A DNA stretch of 64,000 nucleotides from Bacillus sp. FSL K6-3431. GTDB taxonomy: Bacteria > Bacillota > Bacilli > Bacillales > Bacillaceae_C. Made by a program: the position numbers and the translations under genes. Location of the stretch: contig NZ_JBBOCT010000001.1 in NCBI RefSeq assembly GCF_038002605.1, positions 3,968,001 to 4,032,000 on the forward strand, in the 5' to 3' direction. Each line of letters begins with the position of its first letter. The stretch's first letter is position 1. The notes beneath the pieces are model-generated. The model had not been told where the DNA came from and did no database searches. It saw only the letters and a program-made list of their open reading frames with translations. This document shows positions 8,769 through 17,374 of this stretch, one piece after another.

Positions 8769-8820
8769 GAGGGAAAAGCGGGTAATAGAAAATTAATGGG
8801 GAATCTCCCGACTTTTCCCT
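8769..8820 (-). terminator. Terminator for the DUF418 gene
   Basis: AGGGAAAAG-CGGG and CCCGACTTTTCCCT form a long stem with one bulge. It lies just beyond the stop of the minus-strand gene at 8881. Confidence 0.7.
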
Positions 8821-8880
8821 AGTAAGGATTTTGAGTTACCCACATGCCTAATATAATAATTTCTAGCTATGTGATGTTAA

Positions 8881-9918
8881 TTAGACAGCACTTTTCTTCA
8901 TTCTTAATGGTATGATTTTCCAATAGGTTAAAATCCTCCAAACCCACTCAAATGGGCCCATATTAAACAATCGTAGCCATACTAAACTGCAAATAATTTG
9001 AATCACATAGATTACTATACATAAGTATAGCGTTTGTATATAAGATAGGCTTGCTGTGAAATGGAATAGATTTCCCGCGAGCAAAATAAAGGCTGTTTGT
9101 CCTAGATAATTTGTTAATGCCATTCGCCCATAATATTTAAGAGGCGCTAACAGTGTCTGTACTAATCTTGTTTGTAAAAGTAATAGTAATAAACCGATGT
9201 AAAAAGCAGAAATAATCGGTCCCACTGTTACACCTATTTTCAAAAAGATACTTGCTAGATCGATTAAGCCGCCTTCATCTACAATAATCATATTTTGAAA
9301 CGGTAGATCAGGTATATTTTGGTACTGAATATATAAACCTATCCCACTTAGTACGAACATAAGAGCTGTAAATATGGCAATTTGTTTCGTTTTTTGTGAA
9401 AGATTTTCAAACACTTTATACTGCCCACAAGCAATACCCAATAATATCAGGGGGAGAGTTAAAGCTGCTTTTAATCCCATTACAGCAAATATAATAATGA
9501 AAATGATGCTTAGAGTTAAATTAATATGCATATTTACTTTATAAAATGCTAATGTAATAAATCCATAAACGGCATAAATCAATAATGCTTCACCTGGCTG
9601 AAACATTGAATGTATAATCCCAAATGCTAATAATACAACAAGTCTACGTAGAAGCAGAATAAATCCATTCTTTCCTTTTGCATTAGCTCGTGTAATAAAG
9701 ATATAAAAACCTACACCAAATAAAAATGAAAAGATGGTGTAAAAGCGCCCCTCCACAAATAAATACAAAAATCGTTGATAGCTTGCATCAATCGTATTTG
9801 GTTCTGGTATATTAATGTGGAGTAGTGCAAGGATATTGACTAAAATAATACCTAATAGTGCAAAGCCTCGAATGTAATCAAGCGCATCAATTCGAGTGTT
9901 CGTAATATCTTTTTCCAT
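8881..9918 (-). CDS. DUF418 / YeiB-type integral membrane protein
   Basis: The 345-residue protein begins with the family signature (ALDYIRGFALLGIILVNI) and has about nine or ten hydrophobic segments, ending in a conserved DUF418 region with YYGRMALTNYLGQT and PFEWVWR. This matches the YeiB/DUF418 family of inner-membrane proteins, whose biochemical role is not established. The start ATG at 9918 follows AAGGAGAG. An inverted repeat upstream (9990-10,017) may be its operator. It is monocistronic, with its own terminator at 8769-8820. Confidence 0.9.
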   Translation of the reverse strand: MEKDITNTRIDALDYIRGFALLGIILVNILALLHINIPEPNTIDASYQRFLYLFVEGRFYTIFSFLFGVGFYIFITRANAKGKNGFILLLRRLVVLLAFGIIHSMFQPGEALLIYAVYGFITLAFYKVNMHINLTLSIIFIIIFAVMGLKAALTLPLILLGIACGQYKVFENLSQKTKQIAIFTALMFVLSGIGLYIQYQNIPDLPFQNMIIVDEGGLIDLASIFLKIGVTVGPIISAFYIGLLLLLLQTRLVQTLLAPLKYYGRMALTNYLGQTAFILLAGNLFHFTASLSYIQTLYLCIVIYVIQIICSLVWLRLFNMGPFEWVWRILTYWKIIPLRMKKSAV

Positions 9919-9989
9919 GTACAGCTCTCCTTATAATGATTTATCTGCTTTATTTTATTAGAGATTATTAACAAGACCCATCGATTTAC

Positions 9990-10017
9990 CTTACAAATTC
10001 TCTTACACTTTTGTAAG
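9990..10017 (-). promoter_or_regulatory. Inverted repeat upstream of the DUF418 gene
   Basis: CTTACAAA (9990-9997) and TTTGTAAG (10,010-10,017) are perfect inverted arms. An overlapping CTTAC-GTAAG pair lies within it. The position about 70 bases before the start codon suits a repressor or activator site. No regulator gene is adjacent. Confidence 0.4.
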
Positions 10018-10475
10018 AATCCGAGTAGTTATGAGGAAAGTCGTAGCAGAACGATATGTAATGAAATCTTTGTACAAGGAAATCCTACGGTGGTCGAAGG
10101 AGTAAGTTAATCCTTTCCATTTAATAGAATATATAATAAGAAAATTACATTTCAACAGAGAAGTGAAAAAGAAGGAGATTTGTATGAAGCAGCACTTCCG
10201 AAACTATTCTTTCGTTGCATTAAGCTTTTCTGAGTACGTATTATTTTGCTCATATGTAAGATCATATTTATGATTAGTAAGGGTGACTATTGCCACTGCA
10301 AATACTTTTTCAATACTGAACCCCGCATTTGGCTTTATTTATCCGCTTTTCATTAAAACTAACTTCAAGTGATTTATTTTTATATTCAGCTTGCTTATGT
10401 ACGATTTCGGTTTTTGAATTTATAGCTTTTTTGTTAAGGGATTTTGTTTTATTTGCTCCATAAAAACAAGGGGAA
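10018..10475 (+). other. Intergenic stretch with gene debris
   Basis: A short open piece near 10,030-10,105 (MRKVVAERYVMKSLYKEIL then a stop) and another at 10,184 (MKQHFRNYSFVALSFSEY) look like fragments, but I cannot assign either to a family. No promoter, repeat or RNA gene is evident. Confidence 0.35.
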
Positions 10476-10795
10476 ATGATGGAGATGTTTGATATTCGAA
10501 GAAAGCCAGCCTTATTGGGGTTAATTTCAGGGGATTATCTATTTGTTTATGGATCATTTTTAGCTTTTTCAATCCTTATTCTAATGGAACTGAAATGGAA
10601 CCCATGGTAAATACTTTTATTATGCTATTTCTGCCTGCTTGTTTAGCCATCATTTCTTCATTAAGTTCTAAAAAAGTATTCATGTTCATATCTTTTTTAT
10701 GGTCGCTACCAATCAGTTTATATCTAATTTTGACTCTAAGCATATTTGCATTGTTTGGCATTACATGTTTTTCTTATTTACTCGTTACTTTCTGA
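10476..10795 (+). pseudogene. Frameshifted small membrane protein
   Basis: The first frame (from ATG 10,476 with GGGGAAA upstream) encodes MMEMFDIRRKPALLGLISG and a hydrophobic stretch, ending early near 10,608. The next frame continues smoothly as FFNPYSNGTEMEPMVNTFIM and two or three more hydrophobic segments to 10,795. A single indel between 10,530 and 10,570 explains the split. The repaired protein would be about 105 residues with three or four membrane helices. Family not recognised. Confidence 0.6.
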
Positions 10796-10889
10796 TGCGT
10801 TGGAAAAGGAAACTAACTATTTTCTAATTGATTAATAGTTCAAGATTTACGGGGAAATCATAAAAGAGAGTAGTCAAAACATCCCCATT

Positions 10890-10977
10890 GGTATACAACA
10901 GCTTCGATAAAATGGTTTGATAATGATACGGTCATCATTAATGGACGAAATGGGAAATATAATTATCGGAAAGATTG
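10890..10977 (+). pseudogene. C-terminal fragment resembling DUF5412
   Basis: The last 25 or so codons before a TGA at 10,975-10,977 encode IKWFDNDTVIINGR and then a YNYRKD end. This resembles the C-terminus of small DUF5412 membrane proteins. No start or upstream domain remains. Confidence 0.4.
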
Positions 10978-10987
10978 AGGTGATTGT

Positions 10988-11551
10988 TTGAAAAAGGCAA
11001 TTCCATTTGTAGCCTTCATTTTCATTGGTATTGTAATATTAGGTTCTTTCCCATCTATTTCAAAGGCTTGCTCGTGTGCGGAATTATCAAATGTAGAGGA
11101 AGAGTTTGATCGTTCAAAAGCAGTATTCAGTGGAAAAGTTGTTGATATAAAAGAGAAGCGTAACCTAAAAGGATATACGTCTAAATCAGTCCTCTTTGAA
11201 GTGACTAACACCTGGAAAGGGGCTGAACAATCACAAATTATCATTACCACTGGTCAAGGTGGTGGGGACTGCGGAATTGATTTTAAAGAAAAACAAGAAT
11301 ACTTAGTTTATGCGAATGAATCAACTATGTATGGATCAAATACGCTCACATCATTGATTTGTGATCGAACCAACGAATTGAGTTCGTCACAAGAAGATTT
11401 GGAGATACTTGGTGAAGGAAAGCCTCCCATTGAAAAAGTCGATCTAACTGGTAAGCATGAAGGAAATCAATTTTATATTTGGGTTACTGTGTTATTAGTC
11501 CCTGGACTTTTTGTAATTTTCATTTTAATAAGGTATAAAAAAGCCAAATAA
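10988..11551 (+). CDS. Secreted TIMP/NTR-like protein with C-terminal anchor
   Basis: The 187-residue protein has a signal peptide (residues 1 to about 26) ending at KACSC. A mature domain starting CSCAELSN follows, as in tissue-inhibitor-of-metalloproteinase (NTR-like) folds, where the N-terminal Cys is conserved. Further cysteines lie in GGDCGIDF and LICDRT. A C-terminal helix (VTVLLVPGLFVIFILI) followed by RYKKAK anchors it. It should face the outside of the cell. The start is TTG at 10,988, after GAGGTGATT. Role in bacteria is unknown; protease inhibition is only a fold-based possibility. Confidence 0.75.
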   Translation: MKKAIPFVAFIFIGIVILGSFPSISKACSCAELSNVEEEFDRSKAVFSGKVVDIKEKRNLKGYTSKSVLFEVTNTWKGAEQSQIIITTGQGGGDCGIDFKEKQEYLVYANESTMYGSNTLTSLICDRTNELSSSQEDLEILGEGKPPIEKVDLTGKHEGNQFYIWVTVLLVPGLFVIFILIRYKKAK

Positions 11552-11552
11552 A

Positions 11553-11600
11553 TGGGAGAACGATCAACCTATAAAAAAATTAAATGGTTCTTCCCTTAAA
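11553..11600 (+). terminator. Terminator after the TIMP-like gene
   Basis: GGGAGAAC pairs with GTTCTTCCC (one bulge) across an A-rich loop, immediately after the stop codon. Confidence 0.5.
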
Positions 11601-11829
11601 ATCAGTACATTGACTATTTTCGGGTAGTCTACTAACTTAGTCGAGAATTACAAGACATTACTGGAGGTATATATGTACACATACGAAAATCAAAATCGTA
11701 CTCCTCCTGATTAAGCCAATACACTCTCCCCCTTATAATTTAAGATATAGGTCTAAAATGTTTGTTAGCACTTACTATTTCCAAAAAACAAGACTCATAA
11801 ATACCTAGGATGAAAGGAAGTTTTCTTTT

Positions 11830-12447
11830 ATGGCACAAATATTAAGGGCTATTTCTGGATCCGAAGTGCGCGGAACTGCATTTGGCGTACTATTTATGGC
11901 GTTTTTCGGTACATTGTGGGCATACACGGGGATAATGGGATTGCAAGGCTGGGGAGTTTCTACCTTATTAGTCGGCGCTGTTACCCTAGGTATCACTCTA
12001 TTCATCTGTGGGGTTTCACTAATACGTGCATCACGAGAATTATCTAATCAGGTTTCAAAACCAGGTGTAAGACGCGTGAAGCATATGGGAATCTGGTTTA
12101 ACATCATCTTCGGGACAGAGCTTTTCGCAATAGGAATCGCGATTGCTGTATGTAACGCTACCAGCCACTCCGATCTTATACCTCTCGTAATAGCTATTAT
12201 TGTCGGTATTCACTTTTTTCCACTGGCATCTCTATTCAAGGTCAGGATCTATTATATTACAGGCGCACTTCTCTGTTTACTTGCTATTATTACATGGCTG
12301 TTTGTCCCTGAGAAAGTAACGCTTGGGGGGCATCAGATCATTGCATTTATGTCTGTAGTTGGCTTTGGCTCTACCTTGATTCTGTGGGGAACTGGCTTGG
12401 CAATATGGCTGATGGGAAAAAGACTACTGGCTACAGATCGATCGTAA
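11830..12447 (+). CDS. Six-helix integral membrane protein, unknown function
   Basis: This 205-residue protein shows about six hydrophobic segments: residues about 15-35, 40-65, 88-110, 115-130, 138-158 and 170-195. A short cytosolic loop rich in Arg/Lys (KPGVRRVKH) lies between helices two and three. It starts at an ATG after GAAAGGAAG. It has a standard composition and no catalytic motif, and I cannot name the family. A strong terminator follows at 12,696. Nothing in the neighbourhood suggests a partner. Confidence 0.75.
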   Translation: MAQILRAISGSEVRGTAFGVLFMAFFGTLWAYTGIMGLQGWGVSTLLVGAVTLGITLFICGVSLIRASRELSNQVSKPGVRRVKHMGIWFNIIFGTELFAIGIAIAVCNATSHSDLIPLVIAIIVGIHFFPLASLFKVRIYYITGALLCLLAIITWLFVPEKVTLGGHQIIAFMSVVGFGSTLILWGTGLAIWLMGKRLLATDRS

Positions 12448-12695
12448 ATGGCATTAAGTTGGATAAATCTTCTCTTAAAATTGATGTCGCGTGCAGAGAC
12501 TTTATTGCACAAACAAATAGGACGTGATACCCTAACTGTTTTGAAATAAGTTGCATTTTGAAGAGGGTAAAACGATTTATACTCCAACACTGGTTGTGAA
12601 ACAGTGGAAAATCAAAAATGAACTTTCCTCCGCTAGGTAGTGGTCTGTTAAATGAGTAAGTGCTATCTTAAACAATGTTTATTGATCTTTTTCCT

Positions 12696-12747
12696 ACAAT
12701 ATTTAGAAGAGATAAAGCATATTTATCTCTTCTGAATATTGTTTTTA
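12696..12747 (+). terminator. Long terminator hairpin
   Basis: ACAATATT plus AGAAGAGATAAA pairs with TTTATCTCTTCT plus AATATTGT, with one mismatch between the blocks, followed by TTTTT. Confidence 0.7.
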
Positions 12748-12965
12748 ACCCAGCAATCTTTTATTCTTTTTATTTATTGTAAAATGTGGATTTGGTAGGT
12801 GTTTATAATTAATCTTTATTTTAAAGCCACATTAGTTTATCTCACTGCTAAAATCGTCTTCCCTATGCTAAATAGTTGGTATAGAAACGGCATTGAATCG
12901 GGGAAGAGCAGCGGGGAAACCATTATGTATCAATCATTGTTTTTAATCAAAAATCAATCAAAACT

Positions 12966-12998
12966 CGGGCTGGATCCAATATGGGTCCAGCCCGATTC
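12966..12998 (+). terminator. GC-rich hairpin, possible terminator
   Basis: CGGGCTGGA (12,966-12,974) pairs with TCCAGCCCG (12,986-12,994). The T run after it is short, so termination is only likely. Confidence 0.5.
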
Positions 12999-13349
12999 TT
13001 GCTGCTTCAATATCGTTCCAATTCCTTGTCAAATAAGGGTTTCAGTTGTCTTTTTTAATACAAAAATTCGTAGGATTCCCAATCCCTATTCAGTTTGATT
13101 CTTACTGTACCACCGTTCCTAAATTGCTACATGTCCTCTTTACTCTTTACTTTTCTTTTCTCTATTCTGGGAAGAACTTTTTAACATTATCAGAATGTTC
13201 TATACAATCCAGAACAGAAAAAAGAGGGGGGAAATCGGGCATTTTGGGAAGAAAACTTAATAACAGAATGGAAAGAAGAGAAAAGAGGCTTGAATGCTTG
13301 GGGGAGAAGGACTAAAAAACAGCTACATATATTGGTTTAATAAAAGTGC

Positions 13350-13378
13350 TTGTTTATAATGGAGAAGTCTGATATGAT
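13350..13378 (+). promoter_or_regulatory. Promoter of the MFS exporter transcript
   Basis: TTGTTT (13,350-13,355) and TATGAT (13,373-13,378) are separated by 17 bases. Transcription from here would give an RNA leader of about 125 bases before the MFS start codon. Confidence 0.6.
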
Positions 13379-13411
13379 TATTTGATAAATTTTTAAGGGG
13401 TTTTAGAGAGG

Positions 13412-13480
13412 GTGAGTCAATTGACTAAAAATCTTAGACAATTGAAAAACGTTTCAGTGTTCCAAACGCTTCTAATTTAG
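13412..13480 (+). CDS. Putative leader peptide of an attenuator
   Basis: A GTG-initiated frame of 22 codons (VSQLTKNLRQLKNVSVFQTL, then LI) follows AGAGAGG and ends at TAG 13,478-13,480. That stop lies in the loop of a hairpin whose 3' arm abuts the ribosome binding site of the MFS gene. Position, size and the overlap with the hairpin match leader peptides that control antibiotic-resistance genes by ribosome stalling. No homology to a known leader is claimed. The start-site ribosome binding site is only moderate. Confidence 0.45.
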   Translation: MSQLTKNLRQLKNVSVFQTLLI

Positions 13481-13503
13481 AAAAAATAATTTAGAAGCGA
13501 GGA
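13467..13503 (+). promoter_or_regulatory. Hairpin flanking the MFS ribosome binding site
   Basis: CGCTTCTAA (13,467-13,475) pairs perfectly with TTAGAAGCG (13,491-13,499). The ribosome binding site GAGGA (13,499-13,503) begins at the foot of the stem. A small upstream stem CGTTT/AAACG (13,450-13,468) overlaps it by two bases and could compete. The leader frame runs through the 5' arm. Confidence 0.55.
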
Positions 13504-13511
13504 TTAATTAT

Positions 13512-14678
13512 ATGAAAAATCAAAGAATCTTTAATAAATCTTTTCTTTTTTTATTTATAAGCAACTTCTTAGTTTTTATAGGGTTTGAAATGTTGCTCCC
13601 TATTTTGCCAGCCTATTTGTTAAGCATGAATGCATCTTCCATTCAAGTAGGTTTAGTGACATCATTATTTACGATAGGTGCTGTTCTAATCAGACCTTTT
13701 GTAGGGTACTATTTAATTGATAACCAACGGAAAAGTCTAGCCATTTGTGCAAGTGCAGCTTTAATGATTATTTCAATGCTGTATCCTTTTCTTAATATTA
13801 TATGGTTTTTTCTATTGTTACGACTTTTCCATGGCGCAGCGTGGGGGGTATCAACCACAGCCAATAGTACAATAGTAGTCGATTTAATCCCTAAGACACG
13901 GTTAGGAGAAGGAATGGGGTATTTTTCTGTTTCAACAACGGTCGGGGCAATCATTGCACCGAGTATAGGTATCCTTATCTATGACTCTTTTTCCTTTGAT
14001 ATTTTAATTTGGTCATCAGTAGTACTCAGCCTAATGGCAGTAATTGCGCTTCAATTTGTATATCCACCTACTACTGTAAAGCGTGAGAAGCAACCATTTC
14101 GATTTTTGGATATGATTTTTGAAAGAGACGTATGGTTCCCAGCGTTATTGACGGTTATTACAACACTTGGTTTTGGTGCGATTATTACATTTTTAGTTCT
14201 TTTTGGAAAACAAAAGGGATTAGATCATATTTATCTATTCTTCCTTATCAATGCAACTGTAGCAACTTTACTACGTCCGTTTACCGGAAAATGGTATGAC
14301 AAAAAAGGACCTTGGTCTATCATCATTATGTCAGCTGTGTTAGGATTTTTGTCGCTTATTATGCTATCTTATGCGACAAATGATCTTCATCTTATTATTG
14401 CGGCGATTTTATTTGGGGCAGGTTATGGAACTGTTATGCCATGTTTACAAACATGGACGGTTCAAAAGGTAAGTGAAGAAAAAAGTGGTGCAGCCAACGC
14501 AACCTTTTTTTCCAGTTTTGACGTTGGTGTTGGAGTTAGCGCATTTGTATTAGGTATTTTAGCTGAATGGATTAGTTTAGAGATGATCTTCCGGGTTGTT
14601 AGTCTAAGTTTTATTGTTGTTGCTGTTCTAGTCTCTAAGGATTTTTTTAATGAAAAGAAAAGATATAAAAATATATAA
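13512..14678 (+). CDS. MFS-family exporter
   Basis: The 388-residue protein has twelve predicted membrane helices. The loop between helices two and three (residues about 60-75) holds the degenerate MFS motif A region IRPFVGYYLID, and a second-half counterpart LLRPFTGKWYDKKG lies near residue 257. Size and layout fit the drug:H+ antiporter branch of MFS. The ATG at 13,512 follows GCGAGGA. A possible leader-peptide attenuator precedes it, which would suit a gene induced by a ribosome-targeting compound. The actual substrate is unknown. Confidence 0.85.
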   Translation: MKNQRIFNKSFLFLFISNFLVFIGFEMLLPILPAYLLSMNASSIQVGLVTSLFTIGAVLIRPFVGYYLIDNQRKSLAICASAALMIISMLYPFLNIIWFFLLLRLFHGAAWGVSTTANSTIVVDLIPKTRLGEGMGYFSVSTTVGAIIAPSIGILIYDSFSFDILIWSSVVLSLMAVIALQFVYPPTTVKREKQPFRFLDMIFERDVWFPALLTVITTLGFGAIITFLVLFGKQKGLDHIYLFFLINATVATLLRPFTGKWYDKKGPWSIIIMSAVLGFLSLIMLSYATNDLHLIIAAILFGAGYGTVMPCLQTWTVQKVSEEKSGAANATFFSSFDVGVGVSAFVLGILAEWISLEMIFRVVSLSFIVVAVLVSKDFFNEKKRYKNI

Positions 14679-14685
14679 AAAGATT

Positions 14686-14728
14686 TTAAAAAAATCCACC
14701 ACTCTATGTTAATAGAGGTGGATTTTTT
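14686..14728 (+). terminator. Terminator after the MFS gene
   Basis: AAATCCACC and CTCTA pair with TAGAG and GTGGATTT (one unpaired A), followed by a T run. Confidence 0.8.
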
Positions 14729-15162
14729 TGTTGGAAAGTCGATTATAAACTATGGATGATTTGCTTCAAAAAGGATTAAAGCCTTTTATTGTACTCCCAT
14801 GAAAATTTAAAAAGCTCAAAACCTAAAAAACAAAATTGACCCAGTAAGTATATTTTTTTAAAAGCCTGAGCCTCCAAGTAATTATTTTAAAGTTGGATTG
14901 AAAAATAAAAGCATCATCCTTCTATTTATAATAAAGGCAAGGTTGGTGCAACCCATCAAAAAGGATTAATCTCCCATAAGATGATGTAAGATCGCTTGAT
15001 TTTATTTATTCACCAAAAGGTAAGGTTCTTATTAAAATAATTTATTCATTCCAGATAAAAGCTCAGGGTTTCTAGTACTTGGGCTTTTTCTATATTGTGT
15101 ACCTAAATCGGCTACATGACTAACTCTATATCAACCATAAAAGTAAGTGGACTTTTTGCTAC
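14729..15162 (+). other. Intergenic stretch, little content
   Basis: A/T-rich sequence without a supported gene. A stem at about 15,056-15,090 (AAAAGCTCA with TTGGGCTTTT, one wobble) could terminate transcription in the plus direction. Confidence 0.4.
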
Positions 15163-15702
15163 TTAATATTGATTTAATCGACTTAAAATTTCAGCGTAGA
15201 GTTCTTCGACAGTTCGGGAGCTATCGAGCTTTAAAACAGGGCTTTTTGATAATGCCATTTGATAGACTTGTTCTGCATAAGTGCCGGCCATGTTTTCATC
15301 TTCTTCCGTCAAATATGTTTTACACCAATCTAAAAATTCATTCGTATATTTTCCGTTTTCATCCATCCACATTTCACTAATACCAATTCTCTCTATTTCT
15401 CTGTTGCGTAATCTATCCATACGAATGAATTCATCAAGAAAAAGGAAGACTAGATGGTCGCGGTTACTAAACCCTTCAGGACACCATGAAAAGATAGAAC
15501 CGGAAGCGACATAACTACTGCAAGATTCCATGTCATTTTGATATAGTTCTTTACGCTTTTCAAGCGGATTATTTTCCGTAAAGAAATCGTCTTTCCAAAG
15601 ATAATTATCAGTATCAATCCATTTTATATGTTCTTTTTCACTAATAAACTTTGCTAGTGTGCTTTTTCCAGTACCTGATCCGCCGATTATATGGATTTTC
15701 AC
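15163..15702 (-). CDS. P-loop kinase-like AAA protein
   Basis: The 179-residue protein begins MKIHIIGGSGTGKSTLAKF, a Walker A motif at residues 7-15. A short acidic strand (WIDTDNYLW) fits the substrate-binding Asp of adenylate/shikimate-kinase-like P-loop enzymes, and an arginine-rich lid follows (RMDRLRNREIERIG). This layout is common among small proteins annotated as topology-modulation or adenylate-kinase-like. The ATG at 15,702 follows GGGAGG on the minus strand. It is probably a cytosolic nucleotide or metabolite kinase; substrate unknown. Confidence 0.8.
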   Translation of the reverse strand: MKIHIIGGSGTGKSTLAKFISEKEHIKWIDTDNYLWKDDFFTENNPLEKRKELYQNDMESCSSYVASGSIFSWCPEGFSNRDHLVFLFLDEFIRMDRLRNREIERIGISEMWMDENGKYTNEFLDWCKTYLTEEDENMAGTYAEQVYQMALSKSPVLKLDSSRTVEELYAEILSRLNQY

Positions 15703-16022
15703 TTAATACCTCCCTGATTTTAATTCTAGATTATATCAAGAAATCTTATCTAGTTTAATTGATCTTAGTTTAACGGAACTTCAATATTTTTCAAAGCAAA
15801 ATTAAATAACCTTTTTTTGCTAATGAGTAACCAGTTAGCGAAGAAGTGATATTCCAAGCAAGGAAGTATATAAAATGAAGGTCAATTAAATCCTGCCATC
15901 TACAAATCAGAAGGAAAGAACAGCAGGGATAATAGTTTGCAAAAAAGAGGTAAATATGAACATATATTTAGATAGTTCGCTATAATTAGAATTGGTAATG
16001 AAATTAAAAGGGGGAATATAAT
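15703..16022 (+). other. Divergent intergenic region
   Basis: It separates the minus-strand kinase from the plus-strand oxidoreductase and must hold both promoters. I see no inverted repeat or RNA element strong enough to name. Confidence 0.4.
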
Positions 16023-16997
16023 ATGGTAAGGATTAAATGGGGGATTATGGGACCGGGGAATATTTCAAGTAAGTTTGCTTCTGATTTAGTACAGTCTAAT
16101 CATGCAGAACTTGTTGCAGTTGCATCAAGAACGGAAGGGAAAGCGGAGAAATTTGCAAGCCAATTTAATATTCCACGTTCTTATAATAGCTATGAGGACT
16201 TTGTAAAAGATGAGGAAGTTGAGATCGTTTACATTGGCACACTACATACGATGCATAAAGAGTGTGTAATTCAATGCTTAAAGGCTGGTAAAGCAGTAAT
16301 ATGCGAAAAGCCGTTTATGATGAATGCACAGGAAGCTGAGGAAGTTATTCAAGTTGCTCGAGATAACAGTACGTTTATGATGGAAGCGATGTGGACACGT
16401 TATTTGCCTGCAATTGTTCAAACAAGAAAGTGGATTGAGGAAGGGAAAATTGGAGAAATAAAAACGTTGACTGCGAATTTCGGTTTTGATGTTGGTTGGG
16501 CGCCAGAGAGTCGCTTGCTTAACAAGAAGCTTGGTGGTGGAGCATTGCTGGATGCCGGTATTTACCCTGTGTCCTTTGCCTCTATGATATTCGGGCAGCA
16601 ACCTACCAATATCAAGAGTAGTGCAAATATCGGGAAAACTGGTGTGGATGAGCAATTTTCAGCACTTTTTGAATATGGGAATGGGCAAACAGCTCTTTTG
16701 AATTCGAGTGTGCGTTTAACATTATCTAACGATGCGTTCATTTATGGAACGGAAGGCTATATTCATTTGCCGAATTTTCTGTTTGGAGAGTCCGGCTTTT
16801 TGCATCGTTCTGACTCGGAATCGCTAGAGTTCAAGGACGATCGTAAGTTGAACGGATATATTTTCGAGGCGGAGGAAGCGATGAACTGTTTACGAGCAGG
16901 AAACTTAGAAAGTCGGATTATGCCATTAGATGAAACGCAAGATATCATGAAAACATTGGATGCACTGCGCAAGCAATGGGGCTTGGAATACGAGTAA
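16023..16997 (+). CDS. Gfo/Idh/MocA-family oxidoreductase
   Basis: The 324-residue protein opens with a dinucleotide fold (IKWGIMGPGNISSKFASDL), has VAVASRTEGKAEKFA after strand two and the EKP motif in VICEKPFMMN near residue 95. The C-terminal half has the GGGALLDAGIYPVSFA helix that carries the catalytic His/Asp region in this family. Members use NAD(P) to oxidise or reduce sugars, inositols or dihydrodiols, and this one resembles the dihydrodiol/trans-dehydrogenase branch. The ATG follows AAAGGGGGAAT. It stands alone with its own terminator. Substrate unknown. Confidence 0.88.
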   Translation: MVRIKWGIMGPGNISSKFASDLVQSNHAELVAVASRTEGKAEKFASQFNIPRSYNSYEDFVKDEEVEIVYIGTLHTMHKECVIQCLKAGKAVICEKPFMMNAQEAEEVIQVARDNSTFMMEAMWTRYLPAIVQTRKWIEEGKIGEIKTLTANFGFDVGWAPESRLLNKKLGGGALLDAGIYPVSFASMIFGQQPTNIKSSANIGKTGVDEQFSALFEYGNGQTALLNSSVRLTLSNDAFIYGTEGYIHLPNFLFGESGFLHRSDSESLEFKDDRKLNGYIFEAEEAMNCLRAGNLESRIMPLDETQDIMKTLDALRKQWGLEYE

Positions 16998-17005
16998 GTA
17001 AACAG

Positions 17006-17045
17006 AGCAGGACTTTCATTGAGGTGAGAGTCTTGCTTTTTCTAA
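17006..17045 (+). terminator. Terminator after the Gfo/Idh gene
   Basis: AGCAGGACTTTCA pairs with TGAGAGTCTTGCT through two G-T wobbles, followed by TTTTT. Confidence 0.75.
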
Positions 17046-17374
17046 TGTAGATAATGTACCATTTGCGATCATGCTTAATCTCCCGCAGATTTCCCCAGTT
17101 TTACTACTGCATAAACGGCTCATCCTTGATACCATCCGTAGAATGGCATAGCATCTTTTCTATAATGCAACCCCTTTTTTTGTAGCTGATAAGAAGATGT
17201 GTTTACTAATGTACGTCTTAAGGCGTAGATCGATTTCATTCTCTAGTTGGTTTTGTTCTGCTTGATAAAACAATAAGCTAAAGAGAGTAGAAAAAAAGTA
17301 GAGACAAGTAGATGACTTTTAGTTAATTAATATTTGATTTTGGAAGTCAAGTAAAACTAAGAAAGGCGGAATAT
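17046..17374 (-). pseudogene. Gene debris, C-terminal fragment
   Basis: On the minus strand, 17,215-17,104 encodes pieces (HYRKDAMPFYGWYQ, then DEPFMQ and a stop) split by a frame shift. They look like the C-terminus of a small enzyme, perhaps an acetyltransferase, but the family is not certain. The rest of this interval holds nothing I recognise. Confidence 0.35.

Larger units (their letters stand above)
8324..8880 (+). other. Intergenic stretch with small uncertain ORF
   Basis: An open frame at 8479-8718 begins MKKAMPILRVEASEGIDSKT, which faintly recalls the start of tautomerase-family proteins. The rest does not fit and I do not call it a gene. Two hairpins near the end (listed separately) close the region. 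Confidence 0.4.
12448..13349 (+). other. Long intergenic stretch, no supported gene
   Basis: Several open frames are present but none has a plausible ribosome binding site and family match. It holds two terminator-like hairpins (12,696 and 12,966) and, just after the first, the TTATTGTAAAAT motif also seen at about 4146. The 13,200-13,310 part is unusually purine-rich on the plus strand. Confidence 0.5.

Noticed and set aside
10595..10795. Independent small membrane protein gene
   Set aside because: It continues the frame of the upstream fragment at 10,476 after an indel, so it is half of a pseudogene.
12799..13315. Two small open frames in the 12.8-13.3 kb gap
   Set aside because: No ribosome binding site, no family match, and a terminator stem lies inside them.
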